Shown here: piece after piece, positions 25,410-37,019 of the stretch
How the letters are laid out: the number at the start of each line of letters is the position of its first letter
Numbering within the stretch: position 1 is the stretch's first letter
Assembly: GCF_000220395.1 (NCBI RefSeq)
Contig: NW_004086317.1
Location: 1-64,000, forward strand
DNA: 64,000 nucleotides
Direction of reading: 5' to 3'
Source of the DNA: Ichthyophthirius multifiliis
Taxonomy: Eukaryota; Ciliophora; Oligohymenophorea; Hymenostomatida
The notes under the pieces: generated by a model
The model's database searches: none
What the model was told of the DNA's origin: nothing
The model's input: only the letters and a program-made list of their open reading frames with translations
Made by a program: the position numbers and the translations under genes

Positions 25410-26304
25410 ATGACAACAAAATAAGAAAATCATGATTATTTATATAAAAGTAAATATTTTTTAATATAATAAAGGATTATATTAATTCAATAAAAAATAT
25501 AAAAAGTAATTTTAGTTGGAGACGCAAGGGTAGGAAAAACAAGTTTTTTAATAAGATATGTAAAAGGAGTTTTACCAAAAAATCAACTTCCAACAATAGG
25601 AGTTGAATATTTATCGAAATCAGTACTTCTACAAGATGGAGAAGGCATAGTAAAAGCTTAAATATGGGATACATGTAATTTAGTAATTTATGATTAAAAT
25701 AATTTAAAAATAAAATTATAAAAAAATAGCTGGTTCAGAGAAATATAAATCAATAACAGCAGCGTATTAATTTAATTATATAAAAAACAAAAATATATAT
25801 ATATATATATATAAAAAATAATAGACATTATCGAAAAAGTGTAGGCGCTTTATTATTTTTTGATTTGTGTGATTATTAGTCATTTTTGAATTCAAAAAAA
25901 TGGTTAAAAGAAATCGAAAATCATACCGAAGAAGGAATTAAAATAATGCTTATAGGAAATAAATTAGATTTAATTGAAGAAAATCCAATTAATAGATAAG
26001 TAAATAAAGAAGAAGTACTAGAATTTTGTTAAAAAAACAATTTAATTTATTAGGAAACAAGTTCTTTAACAGGATAGAATGTTAAAGAATCTTTCGAATT
26101 TCTAATATAATGTATTAATATTTTATTAAGTATATTATTTATTTGAAAATAAATAAAGCAATTTATAAAGATAGTCATAAATGTTAATAAATAAATAATT
26201 AAAGTTTTAAAAATAATGATAATGATATTATCCTTAAAAAAGAAGATATAGTTTCTTATGATTAATAACCTGTAAAATAAAACTCTGGTTGTTGTAGTTG
26301 CTGA
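25410..26304 (+). CDS. Rab-family small GTPase with altered G3 motif
   Basis: Four introns (25450-25506, 25675-25729, 25764-25824, 26130-26170) leave 227 codons, 226 residues. G1 GDARVGKT, G3 WDTSGSEKY, G4 GNKLDL, G5 ETSSLTG, and a C-terminal GCCSC end with cysteines placed for geranylgeranylation. The third motif is normally DTAGQE; here the catalytic glutamine position is serine. Rabs direct membrane traffic. If the change is real, intrinsic and GAP-driven hydrolysis should be low and the protein may be constitutively GTP-bound or regulated by binding only. Subfamily not assigned. Introns 1 and 2 interrupt just before G1 and inside G3. Confidence 0.85.
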
Positions 26305-26794
26305 ATTTATGTTATTATTTAAAAATATATATATATATAATAATTAAAAAATTAAAATAGAAAATATATAAATAGTGTTTTTATTGAATTTTTAATCTTT
26401 TTTTGCCCTTATTTATACAATTAATTTTTTTTATATTCAAAAAAAAAATATAAGTAAAATTTATAATTTTAAATATAAAAAATTGGTTTTCTTAACTTGT
26501 TTATATACTATATGTTCATTTAAATTTTTTATATAATATATGTTCACTTAACATGCGTTTAAAAAAACATATTGTTTTTAATTATTTGAATATCTTAGAT
26601 GGATATTAATTATCTTAATTTAAAAAAATATATATCGTAGAATATTTATATAAATATATTATTATTTATTTTAAGTTGCAAAATGTAAAAATAATCATTA
26701 TTTAAATATTTTATGTAATATGTATTTTTTAATAATTATATATTTGTGTTTGCATTTTTATTTAGTTTTATTTAAGTTTTATTATATGTAAAAA

Positions 26795-26832
<38 letters not shown>

Positions 26833-26961
26833 TTTATTAATTACTTTTTTTAATATTTTTTTTTTTCTATATTTGATTTTTGTTTTAATAATATTTATTT
26901 TATTTATAAAAATTTAAAATAATATTTATTAATTTTTTTTTTTTTTTTTTATTATAACCTT
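26305..26961. other. Intergenic region
   Basis: A/T-rich with a (TA)n run near 26797-26828; no coding signal seen. Confidence 0.6.
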
Positions 26962-29184
26962 ATGAATTCAATATTTATAACATTATGCGCCATTATTTCA
27001 ATTTTATTACCTGATATATTGAATAAAATAGGATTAAATATACCCTTAATATAAGGTGAAATTTAAAATTCAAACGAAGATAAATAATTATACAATGATA
27101 AATATACATTTTTGGAAAGTTTGAAGAATAATTATAAGCATTTAATTGTACAAAATATAACCAAAAGTTAATAATAATATTATTGTAGAAATAATGAATA
27201 AGATAAATATTTTTAAGAAAATAACGAGAATATTTTTAATGAAATATTAAATAAATAAATCAATTACTGTTTAGAAAATTTGATTTCTAAAAATTCTATT
27301 AATAAATTAATATATGATAATAATAAAAATTAATTTTTTTTAATATCTATATTAAATAAAATTATATTCATGATAAGAGTGCAAATTCAAGTATTTTTTT
27401 TATATATATATAAAAAAAAGCATAAATTATAAATAAAACAAAAAGACATTATTATTTTAAAATTAAATAATTTTGATTTTAATAATGATAATAATAATTG
27501 TAATTTTTAATTTTGGAATTTGTGCACTTTTGATAAAATTAATGGGACTGTAAATGAATTTATATATGACTCAGTTTATTAGAATATAGTTTTTCTTTAT
27601 AAAGATTCGGATTAAAATAATTATTTGAGAATTTATGAGAAAAGGGTTTTGTAATGAAGGTTTTATTTAAATGAAAGAGTTAAATAATTTTAAAGAAAAT
27701 TAATTTTTTGTAAAATTTAGTAATTAGAAATAATTTAAAGTAGAATAAATTTATAATTTTATAAATTAGTTTAGTTAATTAAAAGTTAATTATTATGAAA
27801 TTGGTTTAGATAAAGTACAAATTAATAAATTTGCTTTTTATAATAAACTACTCGTATATAATTATATTCCAGGAAAAATATTTTTGAATGCTATTTAATT
27901 TGATAAGTATTTATTTTAATATTATTATATAAAATATAAAATAAATTATAGGAATATTTTAATATATTAATGGAGGAGATTAATAAATTATTGAAATTCC
28001 GAAAATTAGATAAGATAATATTGAATATATTTAAATTATAAATATATAAATTGTTTAAATAAGAGAAAAATAAAAAACAATTATTACATATATAAAGTTT
28101 TATTATTAAAAATAAAAAAATGTTTTTAATTTATTTATTTTTATATAGAAAAGAAAATTCTGAAATTTTATTAAATTGTGAAATATTTGAAATTGATTTT
28201 TAGGAATTAAATGAATTAAAATAACATAATTTATTAGAAAGATATTTTTATGAAAATAATTATTCTAATTTATTTTCAAGGAGAATAACTAATTATGTTT
28301 ATTTTTAAAATAAATATTTTAATATATATATGTATATATATTATAGATATAGACTGATTTTTAAGATTTATCTTAAAGAAATTTATTTTCTAATATAAAT
28401 ATAATATATTCTCACGAATAAAAGATTTTAATTATTAGTTTTATTAATAATAATTTAATTTTGATTAATTTTAAGTTCTTAATTTTTTTTTTTTGTTTTT
28501 AAATAAATATAATATAAAAAATAGTTAAATATCAAACATTACTATATTTGAATTAGAAATAAATAATTATTAAAAAATATTTAATGGAAGAAATACTATA
28601 AAAAAAATGGTTTTTTCAAATATTGGATAATATATTTGTTTAGTATTTTTTTTTTTTTTTAAAAAAAAAAATTATTAAATAAAAATTAATATATAGTTGA
28701 CAAATGGTTTAAATGGTGAAAATAAATTATATTTAATAGATTTGTAAAAGGTTAATAATATAAAATCATAATTTTAAACTGGTTAAAAATATTAAATATT
28801 TAAAATTACATAATATTAATATAGAAATATATTAAATAAATGATGTTAAGAATAAATTAAAATAAAAAATGGTAAAAGACATTTAATTTTATGAAATTAC
28901 AGAAAATTAATAAATATAATCTTTGTAAATAAGTATATATATATATATATATATATTGTAATTTTATTAAAAATAATTTTAAAAGGAAATTTATTATTTT
29001 ATTAGACGGTGGATAAATAATTATCATGGATACAAATATTGAATCTAAAAATAGTATTTATAATTTATTTATCCAATTTATTTCTAAAATTGGATTCGGA
29101 TTAATTTGTTCGACAGGAATTGCTTTTGCAATTTTAATCGCTTAATTTATTATAAGTAATATTGATGATAATTTTTATGAATGA
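26962..29184 (+). CDS. Type I membrane-anchored orphan, frame interrupted
   Basis: N-terminal signal-like helix (MNSIFITLCAIISILLPDI) and C-terminal membrane helix (about 29090-29160: FGLICSTGIAFAILIA) bracket a lumenal-type region. Successive exons give coding-like peptides: WNLCTFDKINGTVNEF, QLKVNYYEIGLDKVQ, NGGDQQIIEIPKI, NSEILLNCEIFEIDFQ, FSNIGQYICLLTNGLNG, NKLYLIDLQ. The last resemble propeller blades, but no family is recognised. Several AT-rich introns are clear (for example 28101-28147 and 28292-28343). Two junctions do not fit: near 27645 the frame runs into TGA while the next frame is clearly coding, and the splice at 27907-27951 has mismatched phases. Possible causes: sequence errors, a missed intron, or a decaying gene. 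Confidence 0.5.
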
Positions 29185-29418
29185 AATTATGTTTTTTTTA
29201 AAAAAATATAAATAAATATATTTTATATTTAAAAATGTTTTATGTAAAATTTTATTTTAAATTTATTAAAAAAAAAAAAAAATTAATTATTTTAAAATAT
29301 ATATAAAAAATAAAATAATGTTATATGAATTTAAAAATGTTTTTTTTAAATCTAAAAATATGATAAATAAATATTATTAAACTTAATAAATAAAATTCTT
29401 TAATAAAAATTTATCTTT

Positions 29419-29464
29419 TCAAAGTTTAAGTTATTAAACTTATTTGTTTCTAAATAATCTTTAG

Positions 29465-29518
<54 letters not shown>

Positions 29519-31012
29519 TTATATATTAGAATATAAATAAATATATTTTTTTATAAAAAATTTTATTTTAATATTTTTACTTATTTACTGATTCATCACT
29601 ACTTATAATATTTAATATATTAGAAAAATTTTCTTAATTTTCCTTAAATTATAATTTTTTTAATAAAAATATAAACTAAAATTATAAAATATTAATTACT
29701 AATTTTTATGTTTTTTAGGCTATAATAGTGTCTACAAAAAGTAAAGGTTACTAATAAAGTCTTAAAACTTCACCTACTTTATTTAGATCTTAAGCTCCAG
29801 TATATATGGAATAATTTCCATATAACAAGGAATGTAAAACACCTTAAATATATATTGAAATAAATTTAAATATAATAAAAATATAATATATATAAAAATA
29901 TATCTTTTTATTTTCAATATTTATTCATATATATTATATAAAATATATATATTATATTTATATATATTATATTTATATTTATATATATATATATATATTG
30001 TATTAATATAAAATTAGTATTACCTACTGAAAAAGCTTATACATTTCTAGCATCACCTGTTATAAAAACTTCAGTTTTTTTCGCTTAAATTTGATTCTTT
30101 GTTTGCTCCTTCAGATTGCGAAATAAGTTCTTTTAAATTATATGATTTATTATTTGATAAGAATAGAGTAGCATTTAGATCTACTTTTGGCAATGATAAA
30201 GTATTGAAATTTTTGCTTGCGTAGACTAATAATTACTTTTTTTTTATTTATACAATATTTATTATTATTTTTAATTTTTTTTATAAAAAATTATTTTAAT
30301 TATTTTTTTTTGTTATTAAAGTTAATCATTTTTTTTAAAATTATTACTCTATATTTAAAAGTTCCTTAAAATGTATAAAATCCTGTATGGAAGACATGTC
30401 TTAATTAAGAAAATCTACTTTTTAAAGCACCTCCATTACTGGCTATAATTTTTTCAATAATTTATTTTAAAAATAAAAATAAATACTTCTTTATAATTCA
30501 GGTATTACTGAATTAATAATATCAATATATTTTTTATCTTATTATCCTTTACTATTAGGACTTAATAAAATACCATTTGCATTCGATTCATTAATTGCAC
30601 TTTCTAATTCTTATTCATTTTGGGCATATAATGGAATCAAAACTACTCCTGTTTTAGCTGCTCCTAATTATGCACAAACTATTTCACTTGTATGATTTTT
30701 TTCAACCCATAAAAGTAATTTATCACCTATATTTAATTTTTTTTATTATTTATTATATATTTTTTTTATATACCTTATTTCCATCCAAGTTCAGTTAAAC
30801 CATATGCAAAAGCATTTGAATGAGTCTTTTTTTTATTTATCTATATAAAATTTTTGGTTTATAATTACTTCGATTTCTTAATATGTCCATGTTTTATTTT
30901 GATTTTCAAATCTTACTGCATTTTTATTTTTATTGACTAATAGTTATCTTTATAAAGGGGATTCAGAAATAGATGAAAAATTGAATTTGTTTAATCTTTA
31001 AAATAATTTCAT
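29419..31012 (-). CDS. Acyl-CoA-synthetase-like protein lacking the ATP loop
   Basis: Eight introns (30826-30868, 30727-30773, 30443-30486, 30236-30347, 30130-30184, 29843-30023, 29643-29699, 29459-29580) give exactly 311 codons, 310 residues, about half of a normal AMP-binding enzyme. The N-terminal 20 residues (MKLFQRLNKFNFSSISES) could be a mitochondrial presequence. Then the AMP-binding N-lobe is clear: TWTYQEIE, GDKLLLWVEKNHTSEIVCAQ, LGAAKTGVVLIPLYAQNE, LRHVFHTGF. The family's TSGTTGxPKG phosphate loop is not seen, nor are the C-terminal hinge and acyl-binding parts; it ends soon after LLFVDTII. It is probably not an active ligase. The last two exons rest on splice consistency only. Confidence 0.7.
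29467..29513. repeat. (AT)n microsatellite, about 23 units
   Basis: Perfect AT run, inside the proposed last intron of the acyl-CoA-synthetase-like gene. Confidence 0.95.
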
Positions 31013-31081
31013 TTTTTTAGTTTTGTTTTGTATATATAAATTATGAAATTTTTCTTATTTTTATAAAAAAAAAATCTTGTA

Positions 31082-31123
<42 letters not shown>

Positions 31124-31431
31124 TCTTATTTTTAAATATTGATTATTTTATATAAATACATTTATAAATATTTTATTGTTTTTTATTTTATCAATTTTTA
31201 TGTTTAAATAAAATTTTGATAAATTTATTTATTTTAACAAAAAAAAAAAATAATAATAAAAAAAAAAAAATATTTTCAAAATCTAAGAAGCAAGCTTAAT
31301 TTATATAAAATTAATATAAAAATTATTAAAAAAAGAAGGGTAGAAAATAATAAATATTTTAATATAAAATAAGATAGAAAATTATATTTAATTTTATATT
31401 TTTTATAATAATTAATAATAAAAAAATAAAA
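31013..31431. other. Divergent intergenic region with (TA)n
   Basis: A/T only, with an alternating TA tract at about 31085-31121; likely shared promoter region. Confidence 0.6.
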
Positions 31432-32182
31432 ATGGATTAATTATAATTACCTCATGCAAAATTATTTTATTATAGTGCAGAATTCTATAAAAAAGGAACG
31501 ATTTCTGAAAATGAAAAGATTAAATTAAAAGGTAACTAAAAAAAATAACATTAACTATCATTTTTTTTAATAATTAATAATAAAAAATTAAAAGAAATGG
31601 TAATTTATAATGAACCTGAAATTTTCGAAATCCTTGAAAGATTTTAAAATCAAGGAAATTAAAGCGATTTTTAAAATGAGATATTAAATTTATTAAGAAA
31701 GAATTAAAAAAATTAATACTAAACATAAAATTAAAAAAGTAAATAAAAATTTAATTTTTATATAAAATAAATAAGACGAGAAATAGTAAATTGAATAACC
31801 AAAGATAAATGAATAAAATTAATAATAATAATTAGTAGAATAAATAGAAAATTAATATTTATCTGATACTTAAGACATTCCTATTTTATAGATTTAGATT
31901 GAAAAATAAAATTCTAGTTTAGAAATAATTTATAATAATAATATTTTAGATGATGATAAAAAATCATATGAAGTAATAAAATAATATATTACTAATACTC
32001 CTAATATTCCAGATGAAGTAAAAAAAAATTAAAAATAATTATAACTATTTTTTGATTTTTTTTTTTAATTTATATAGATTTCATCTCCTTTAGGATAAAA
32101 ATTAATGAAGATTAAAAAAAAAAAAAAGAAAACATATTTTAGAGATTATTTAAATCCTTTTAGTACTGACGCAAAATATTGA
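31432..32182 (+). CDS. Hypothetical Gln/Asn-rich protein, 196 residues
   Basis: Three introns (31532-31594, 31739-31775, 32018-32077) give 197 codons. The start (MDQLQLPHAKLFYYSAEFYKK) is ordered-looking, the middle is Gln/Asn-rich and probably disordered, and the C-terminus has a Lys run followed by TYFRDYLNPFSTDAKY. No family recognised. The clean exon frames make a real gene likely. Confidence 0.6.
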
Positions 32183-32599
32183 TATAATTTTGGATATTAT
32201 TTATAATTAATATAAAAATAAAAATATTTATAATTATTATTTTTAATTATATATATTAATATATTTATAAAAGTAAAGGTGTAATTAATATATGTTATTT
32301 GTAAAATAAATTATAAAATAAAATTATAAATTTTTATATTAATTTAATACTAAATGTTAATAAAAAATACATAAATAAAAAAAATAAAGAAATATATAAT
32401 ATAAAAAGTACAATAAGTTGAAAAAAATAAAAAATATATAATAGATAATTATAAATTAAAATATTTTAAAAAATTAAAAATTAATTTTTAAATTATTTAG
32501 TTAAATATATAACTATATTATATATATATATATATATAATATATATTTATATTTATATAATATAAATTATTTAATATAATTTTTATTTTGTTTAAATAT
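32183..32599. other. Convergent intergenic region
   Basis: Pure A/T; nothing seen beyond a short (TA)n. Confidence 0.6.
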
Positions 32600-34642
32600 T
32601 CATTTCAATAATTTTTCTATATCCATATATTTTTTATCCGAGTCCGTAATAAATGAATTTTATTATTTTAAATTTTTTTTATTATTATGAATTTCAATTT
32701 TCAATATTGAATCACTTACTTTAATTTCAGTTCCGTCTTCAATTTCTTTTGGTTCACTTTCTTATTTTCCTTAACTTTTTTCTCTGTAATCACTTAAGGA
32801 AACCCATGTTCCGTTAGCGCTTTCTTTTTAAAAATCACCATCTCTTATTTACCATTTATTATCTCTTTATAATGATATTTAATAAAAACATATAAATATT
32901 TTTTTTTATATATATTTTTAATACTAATAAATGATTCTGGATTATTTTCTCGAAATAGTATTTACATTAATTTATATAGCACACTCCTAAGATCTTCCAA
33001 TTTTGAATTCTTACTATATATTTTATTCATTTAAGACAAAGATATGAGGATTTCCATTTTAACTAATTTTAACCTTTACAAAAGGCCTTAAATTCATTTT
33101 GTATTCAAGACCTAATGTGTCTTAATTATTATTATTTTCTTAATTTAATTAATTATAAAGTACTTCGAATTATTAGAACTCTTCATTACTAAGACCGTGT
33201 ATTATTGTATTATTTTCTTTTTTTTCTGTAAGTAAAAAATTAATGAAGTCTTCTTAATGATTACTATCTTTTCCTCTATTATTATGATTTACGTCTATTA
33301 TGTAAAATTGCCTGTCTGCACCAATAAGAAATGCTTGTCCTTTTTCTAAAATTTGAGATTTTTCGTATTTTATCTTTACATAAGTTCCCATAGCACTTCC
33401 TATGTCTACAATGTAAAAAGCGTACTTATTTCTGCAAAAATCCCATATTTCTTTTATTATGAAATCAGGAAGGTTGCATTAATAGTGTTTTAAGGCTTTT
33501 AAAAAAATGCAGAATTAATACGAGAAAGGCTTTGGTATTCTAAAACCGTCTTTTGTTATTATTTTACAATGGATTCTTGAAATTGATCTATCTGAAGGTG
33601 GTAATACAATGTCGTTTGGGAAAATTTCTTGTTGTTCTAGCTCTTTTATTGTTTCTTGGCGGCCTATAACTATATCCTCGCAGGTCGTATTTTTTTTGGA
33701 GTTGATCATCCCTTAAGGTGTTATAAAATAAATTTAGTTTATACTATTTAACTCTTCTTAATTAGTTTTCATTACTTAGATTTTTATATAGGGTTTGGTC
33801 AAGTCAAGCTTTTCAGGAGGATTATTTTAACGGATTTTATAGTATTTGTTTCGGATGTCTTAATTCAGATTTTGCTTTAAATTTATATAGGTGGTATTGT
33901 TATTTTATAAATATTAATTTAAAATTAAGTTTTCTGGATAGTTATATATAAAATTATTAGTTGATTAAGGATTTTAATCGTTTAAAGTATTATAAAAAGG
34001 TATTTATTAAGGAATCATTTATTAGAAAAATTAAAATGGTTGTTAGTTTAAAGAATTTAAATGAAATTAATTAAATAAATGTTATTATTATTAAATTTAA
34101 AGCTACTAGTTCTATTCATATAATTAAAAGAATTATTATTATTAATCTTAAAATAAATATTATTATTGTTAGTTTTATTATTATTATTATATTTATTGAA
34201 TATTTTATATATTATTATATATGTTTTATATATATATTTAATTTTATTAATCATTTATGTTTATTTCTTCTAATTATTAAGCATTTTCTATTATGTTTTC
34301 CATATTTAATTATTAGTTCTATTAAAAGTCTATTTCGTTTTTTTTTTCAAGGTTTTGTTTATGGAGTATTTTTTAGAAATCATTTTTTTGTTCATTTTAT
34401 TCGATTTTTTCGGATTCTTAGTTATTTTCTTTTATGTTCTTTTTTTTTTATTTATTTATTTATGTGTTTATATATATATTTTTTAAAGTTACATTTATTT
34501 CTTATAAATTATTTTATATTTATTGCATTGTTAAGCTTTATATGTTATCTTGTTAGTTTTATTTATATTTAATTTATTTTTATTCTTCAATTTAATTATC
34601 ATCTTCATTATTTAAATGTTATTATATATTAGTATTTTTCAT
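32600..34642 (-). CDS. Double-FHA-domain protein with glutamine-rich N-terminus
   Basis: Two introns (34439-34492, 32865-32924) give 643 codons, 642 residues. Residues 1 to about 270 are disordered and very Gln/Asn-rich, most Gln being TAA/TAG. FHA 1 begins at VIGRQETIKELEQQ with SDRSISRIHCKI (the R..S..H phosphothreonine-binding pattern) and VDIGSAMGTYVKI. FHA 2 begins at FKIGRSQECAIQI with NTISRKQSRI and ESANGTWVSL; it has Gln where the conserved His normally sits. FHA domains bind phosphothreonine, so the protein probably reads kinase signals in the nucleus or at the cilium. Tandem FHA with this layout does not match a named family known to me. Confidence 0.8.
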
Positions 34643-34985
34643 ATTTATTTATTTTGCTATATTATAATTTAATCTAATTATATGAAAAAATAATTATATT
34701 TTTTTTTTTATTTTCTTTTTAATTTAAATTTTTTTTTTTTTTAATAATTATTTGATTTTATTTTGATTATTTTTTTTTTTTAAAAAAAAAAAAAATAATA
34801 ATAATAATAAATTTTTTTATTTTTTTTTTATTTTTTTATACAAATAAATTACTAATTTCATCTTTTATATATAAAAATAATATTTCATTTTTTTAAAAAA
34901 TAAAAAAAAAACATAAAATTTAAAAATTTCGATTTTTTTTTTTTTTTTATATTTAAAAAAAAAAAAATTAATAAAAGAAAAAAAT
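34643..34985. other. Intergenic spacer
   Basis: Homopolymeric A and T tracts only. Confidence 0.6.
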
Positions 34986-36587
34986 TCAACTTATAAGTTG
35001 GGAAATTGCATAACAAAATTTATCGTCTTTCATATAATTCCATTTAAATTTAGGATTATATATAGGCTTTAATTATTATTTATATTAATTTTATAATTAT
35101 TAAAATTTCTATATATTCTTCTAATTTACTAACTATAAAGGTAAAAGATTTCTTTCAGTATTATAAAAGCAGGAATATAGAGAATATTTATTCAAAAAAT
35201 TTTAATCATTCTCAAATTATTTAAAATTTGTTTTATAATCAAAAGAATTATTTTCTTAAAAAAAATAATTTAAAATACTATATAAATGACCATTACCTAT
35301 AAACATAACAAATTATTACTCATTTATATTATCTTTCATAAATTTCAATGTTTGTTAAGCTATATACATTTCTCTAATGTGAAAATCATAATCAGTAATT
35401 CCACAAGCATTTATAATATCATAAGGTTATTCTTTTTATGGATTTTAGGAACAATCTAAACAACCACTACTATTTATTTTTATTACCCAGTCAATTTATT
35501 CATTTAAATATATATTTCTATTAAATAAATAAATATATAAATCTATCTATAAAATTATTTAAAATACTTTAATAATTCAAATTATTTTTATATATCTTCG
35601 TCCGATTTTTAAGTTATAATATGATAAATTTCATCTTCTATAGTCAAATCAGATAGTAAAATTTATATTTTATCATTATTTTAGAATAATTGATTATATA
35701 TAAATGTTACTGATTCATTTGGTTTAAATACTCCATCAGTTTTTTGATATATCTATTAAAATAAAGATATATATACATATAAAATATTTATATATAATTT
35801 ATTTATATAAAATATATTTATATAATATCTTTTTATTATAATATATTTATATAATATTTTTTTTTATTTATTTATTTTATATCTTTATATATATATATAT
35901 ACATACTATTCTTTCTGATTCATTAATTTTAAATTAATTATTTGGATTTTTAATATATTATTTATAAAATTATTTTAAATAATCAGAAGTTATTAAATCT
36001 TCTCTTTATGCTATATTAAAAATTTTATTTTGTAATTTTATTGGAGGATGTTCGATTATAAATAAATTTTAGTTTTTATTTTTTTCTTGGAATTCTTTCA
36101 TTATCATTACTGATTTATATGTATAATGATCTAATCCATATATTATTAGGTTTTATTACTATTCTTTAAAATACAAATTTACTAAGTCGTTACTTTTACT
36201 AAATGTTACATTTATGTTCTTTGGAATTTAAATGTTTTTATAACTTATTAAATTATGGGTATGGTATTAATTCGGATATTTTGTCCTAAATTTATTATAT
36301 TATGCTTAACTTTCTAAATATTAAATAGCTCGGAAGTTAATTCCTTTATTTTTAAATTCAGCAAATGTTCTTTCTAGTTCTTTGAAATCAAACAAATAAA
36401 AAAAATTGAAAATATAATCTTCAACATTTTTTAATACTTAAGTATTATCACAATATTAAACTAATTATTTCGCGATATAAGGATTGGCTTCTTATACAAA
36501 TTATAAATTTATTGATCCTATATTTTTTTATATATTTTTATTAAATCTAATATATTTTACTTAATAATTCCTTTGTTAGTTATTCAT
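34986..36587 (-). CDS. TraB/Gumn-like protein (tentative)
   Basis: Two introns (35753-35906, 35518-35567) give 466 codons, 465 residues. The fold is suggested by two spaced motifs: IIYGLDHYTYKSVMIMKEFQ followed by NLFIIEH (cf. the GTxHxxxES..V and VvvEL pattern), and later HIREMYIAQQTLKF followed by FVMFIGNGHLYSI (cf. ERDxxMAxxL...VVGxGH). TraB-like proteins include metal-dependent peptidase-like and lipid-related members. The order of motifs fits, but the usual His and Glu residues are only partly kept, so this is an informed guess; it may be an unknown family. Confidence 0.4.
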
Positions 36588-37019
36588 TTTAAATTGATAA
36601 ATTATTCATGTTTATAAAAGTTTATAAGTTTGTATGTATACTTGAATATTTACATGTTTTTAGATATTATTCTATATTTTATTCAAATACATATTTATAA
36701 AATGTTAATAGTTTTTTTTTTTAAACACATGAAGTTAGTTTTTACATTAATTTTGATAAAAGATAAATATATGTATATATACAAATATATATGAATATAT
36801 ATAAAAGTAAATAATAATATAAATATATATATATAAATATATATATAAAAAAAATTATTTATAAATATAATTATATATATTTTTTATTATTAATTTGTTT
36901 TTTTTTGTTTTGTGCTTTTATTTTTTTGTTCTTTTTTTAGCAAAATAAAATTATTAAATATTTAATATTATTAAAATAAATATTATAAATTTTAATATTG
37001 TAATGATTTTTTTATTTTT
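36588..37019. other. Intergenic spacer
   Basis: A/T-rich; (TA)n at about 36770-36850. Confidence 0.6.

Noticed and set aside
25477-25674. Minus-strand Leu-rich frame at 25.5-25.7 kb
   Set aside because: Antisense to the G1/switch region of the Rab gene, which has clear motifs.
30060-30190. One-base frameshift in the synthetase-like gene at an A7 tract
   Set aside because: An intron at 30130-30184 with proper GT...AG and matching phase removes the problem, and the whole gene then totals an exact number of codons.
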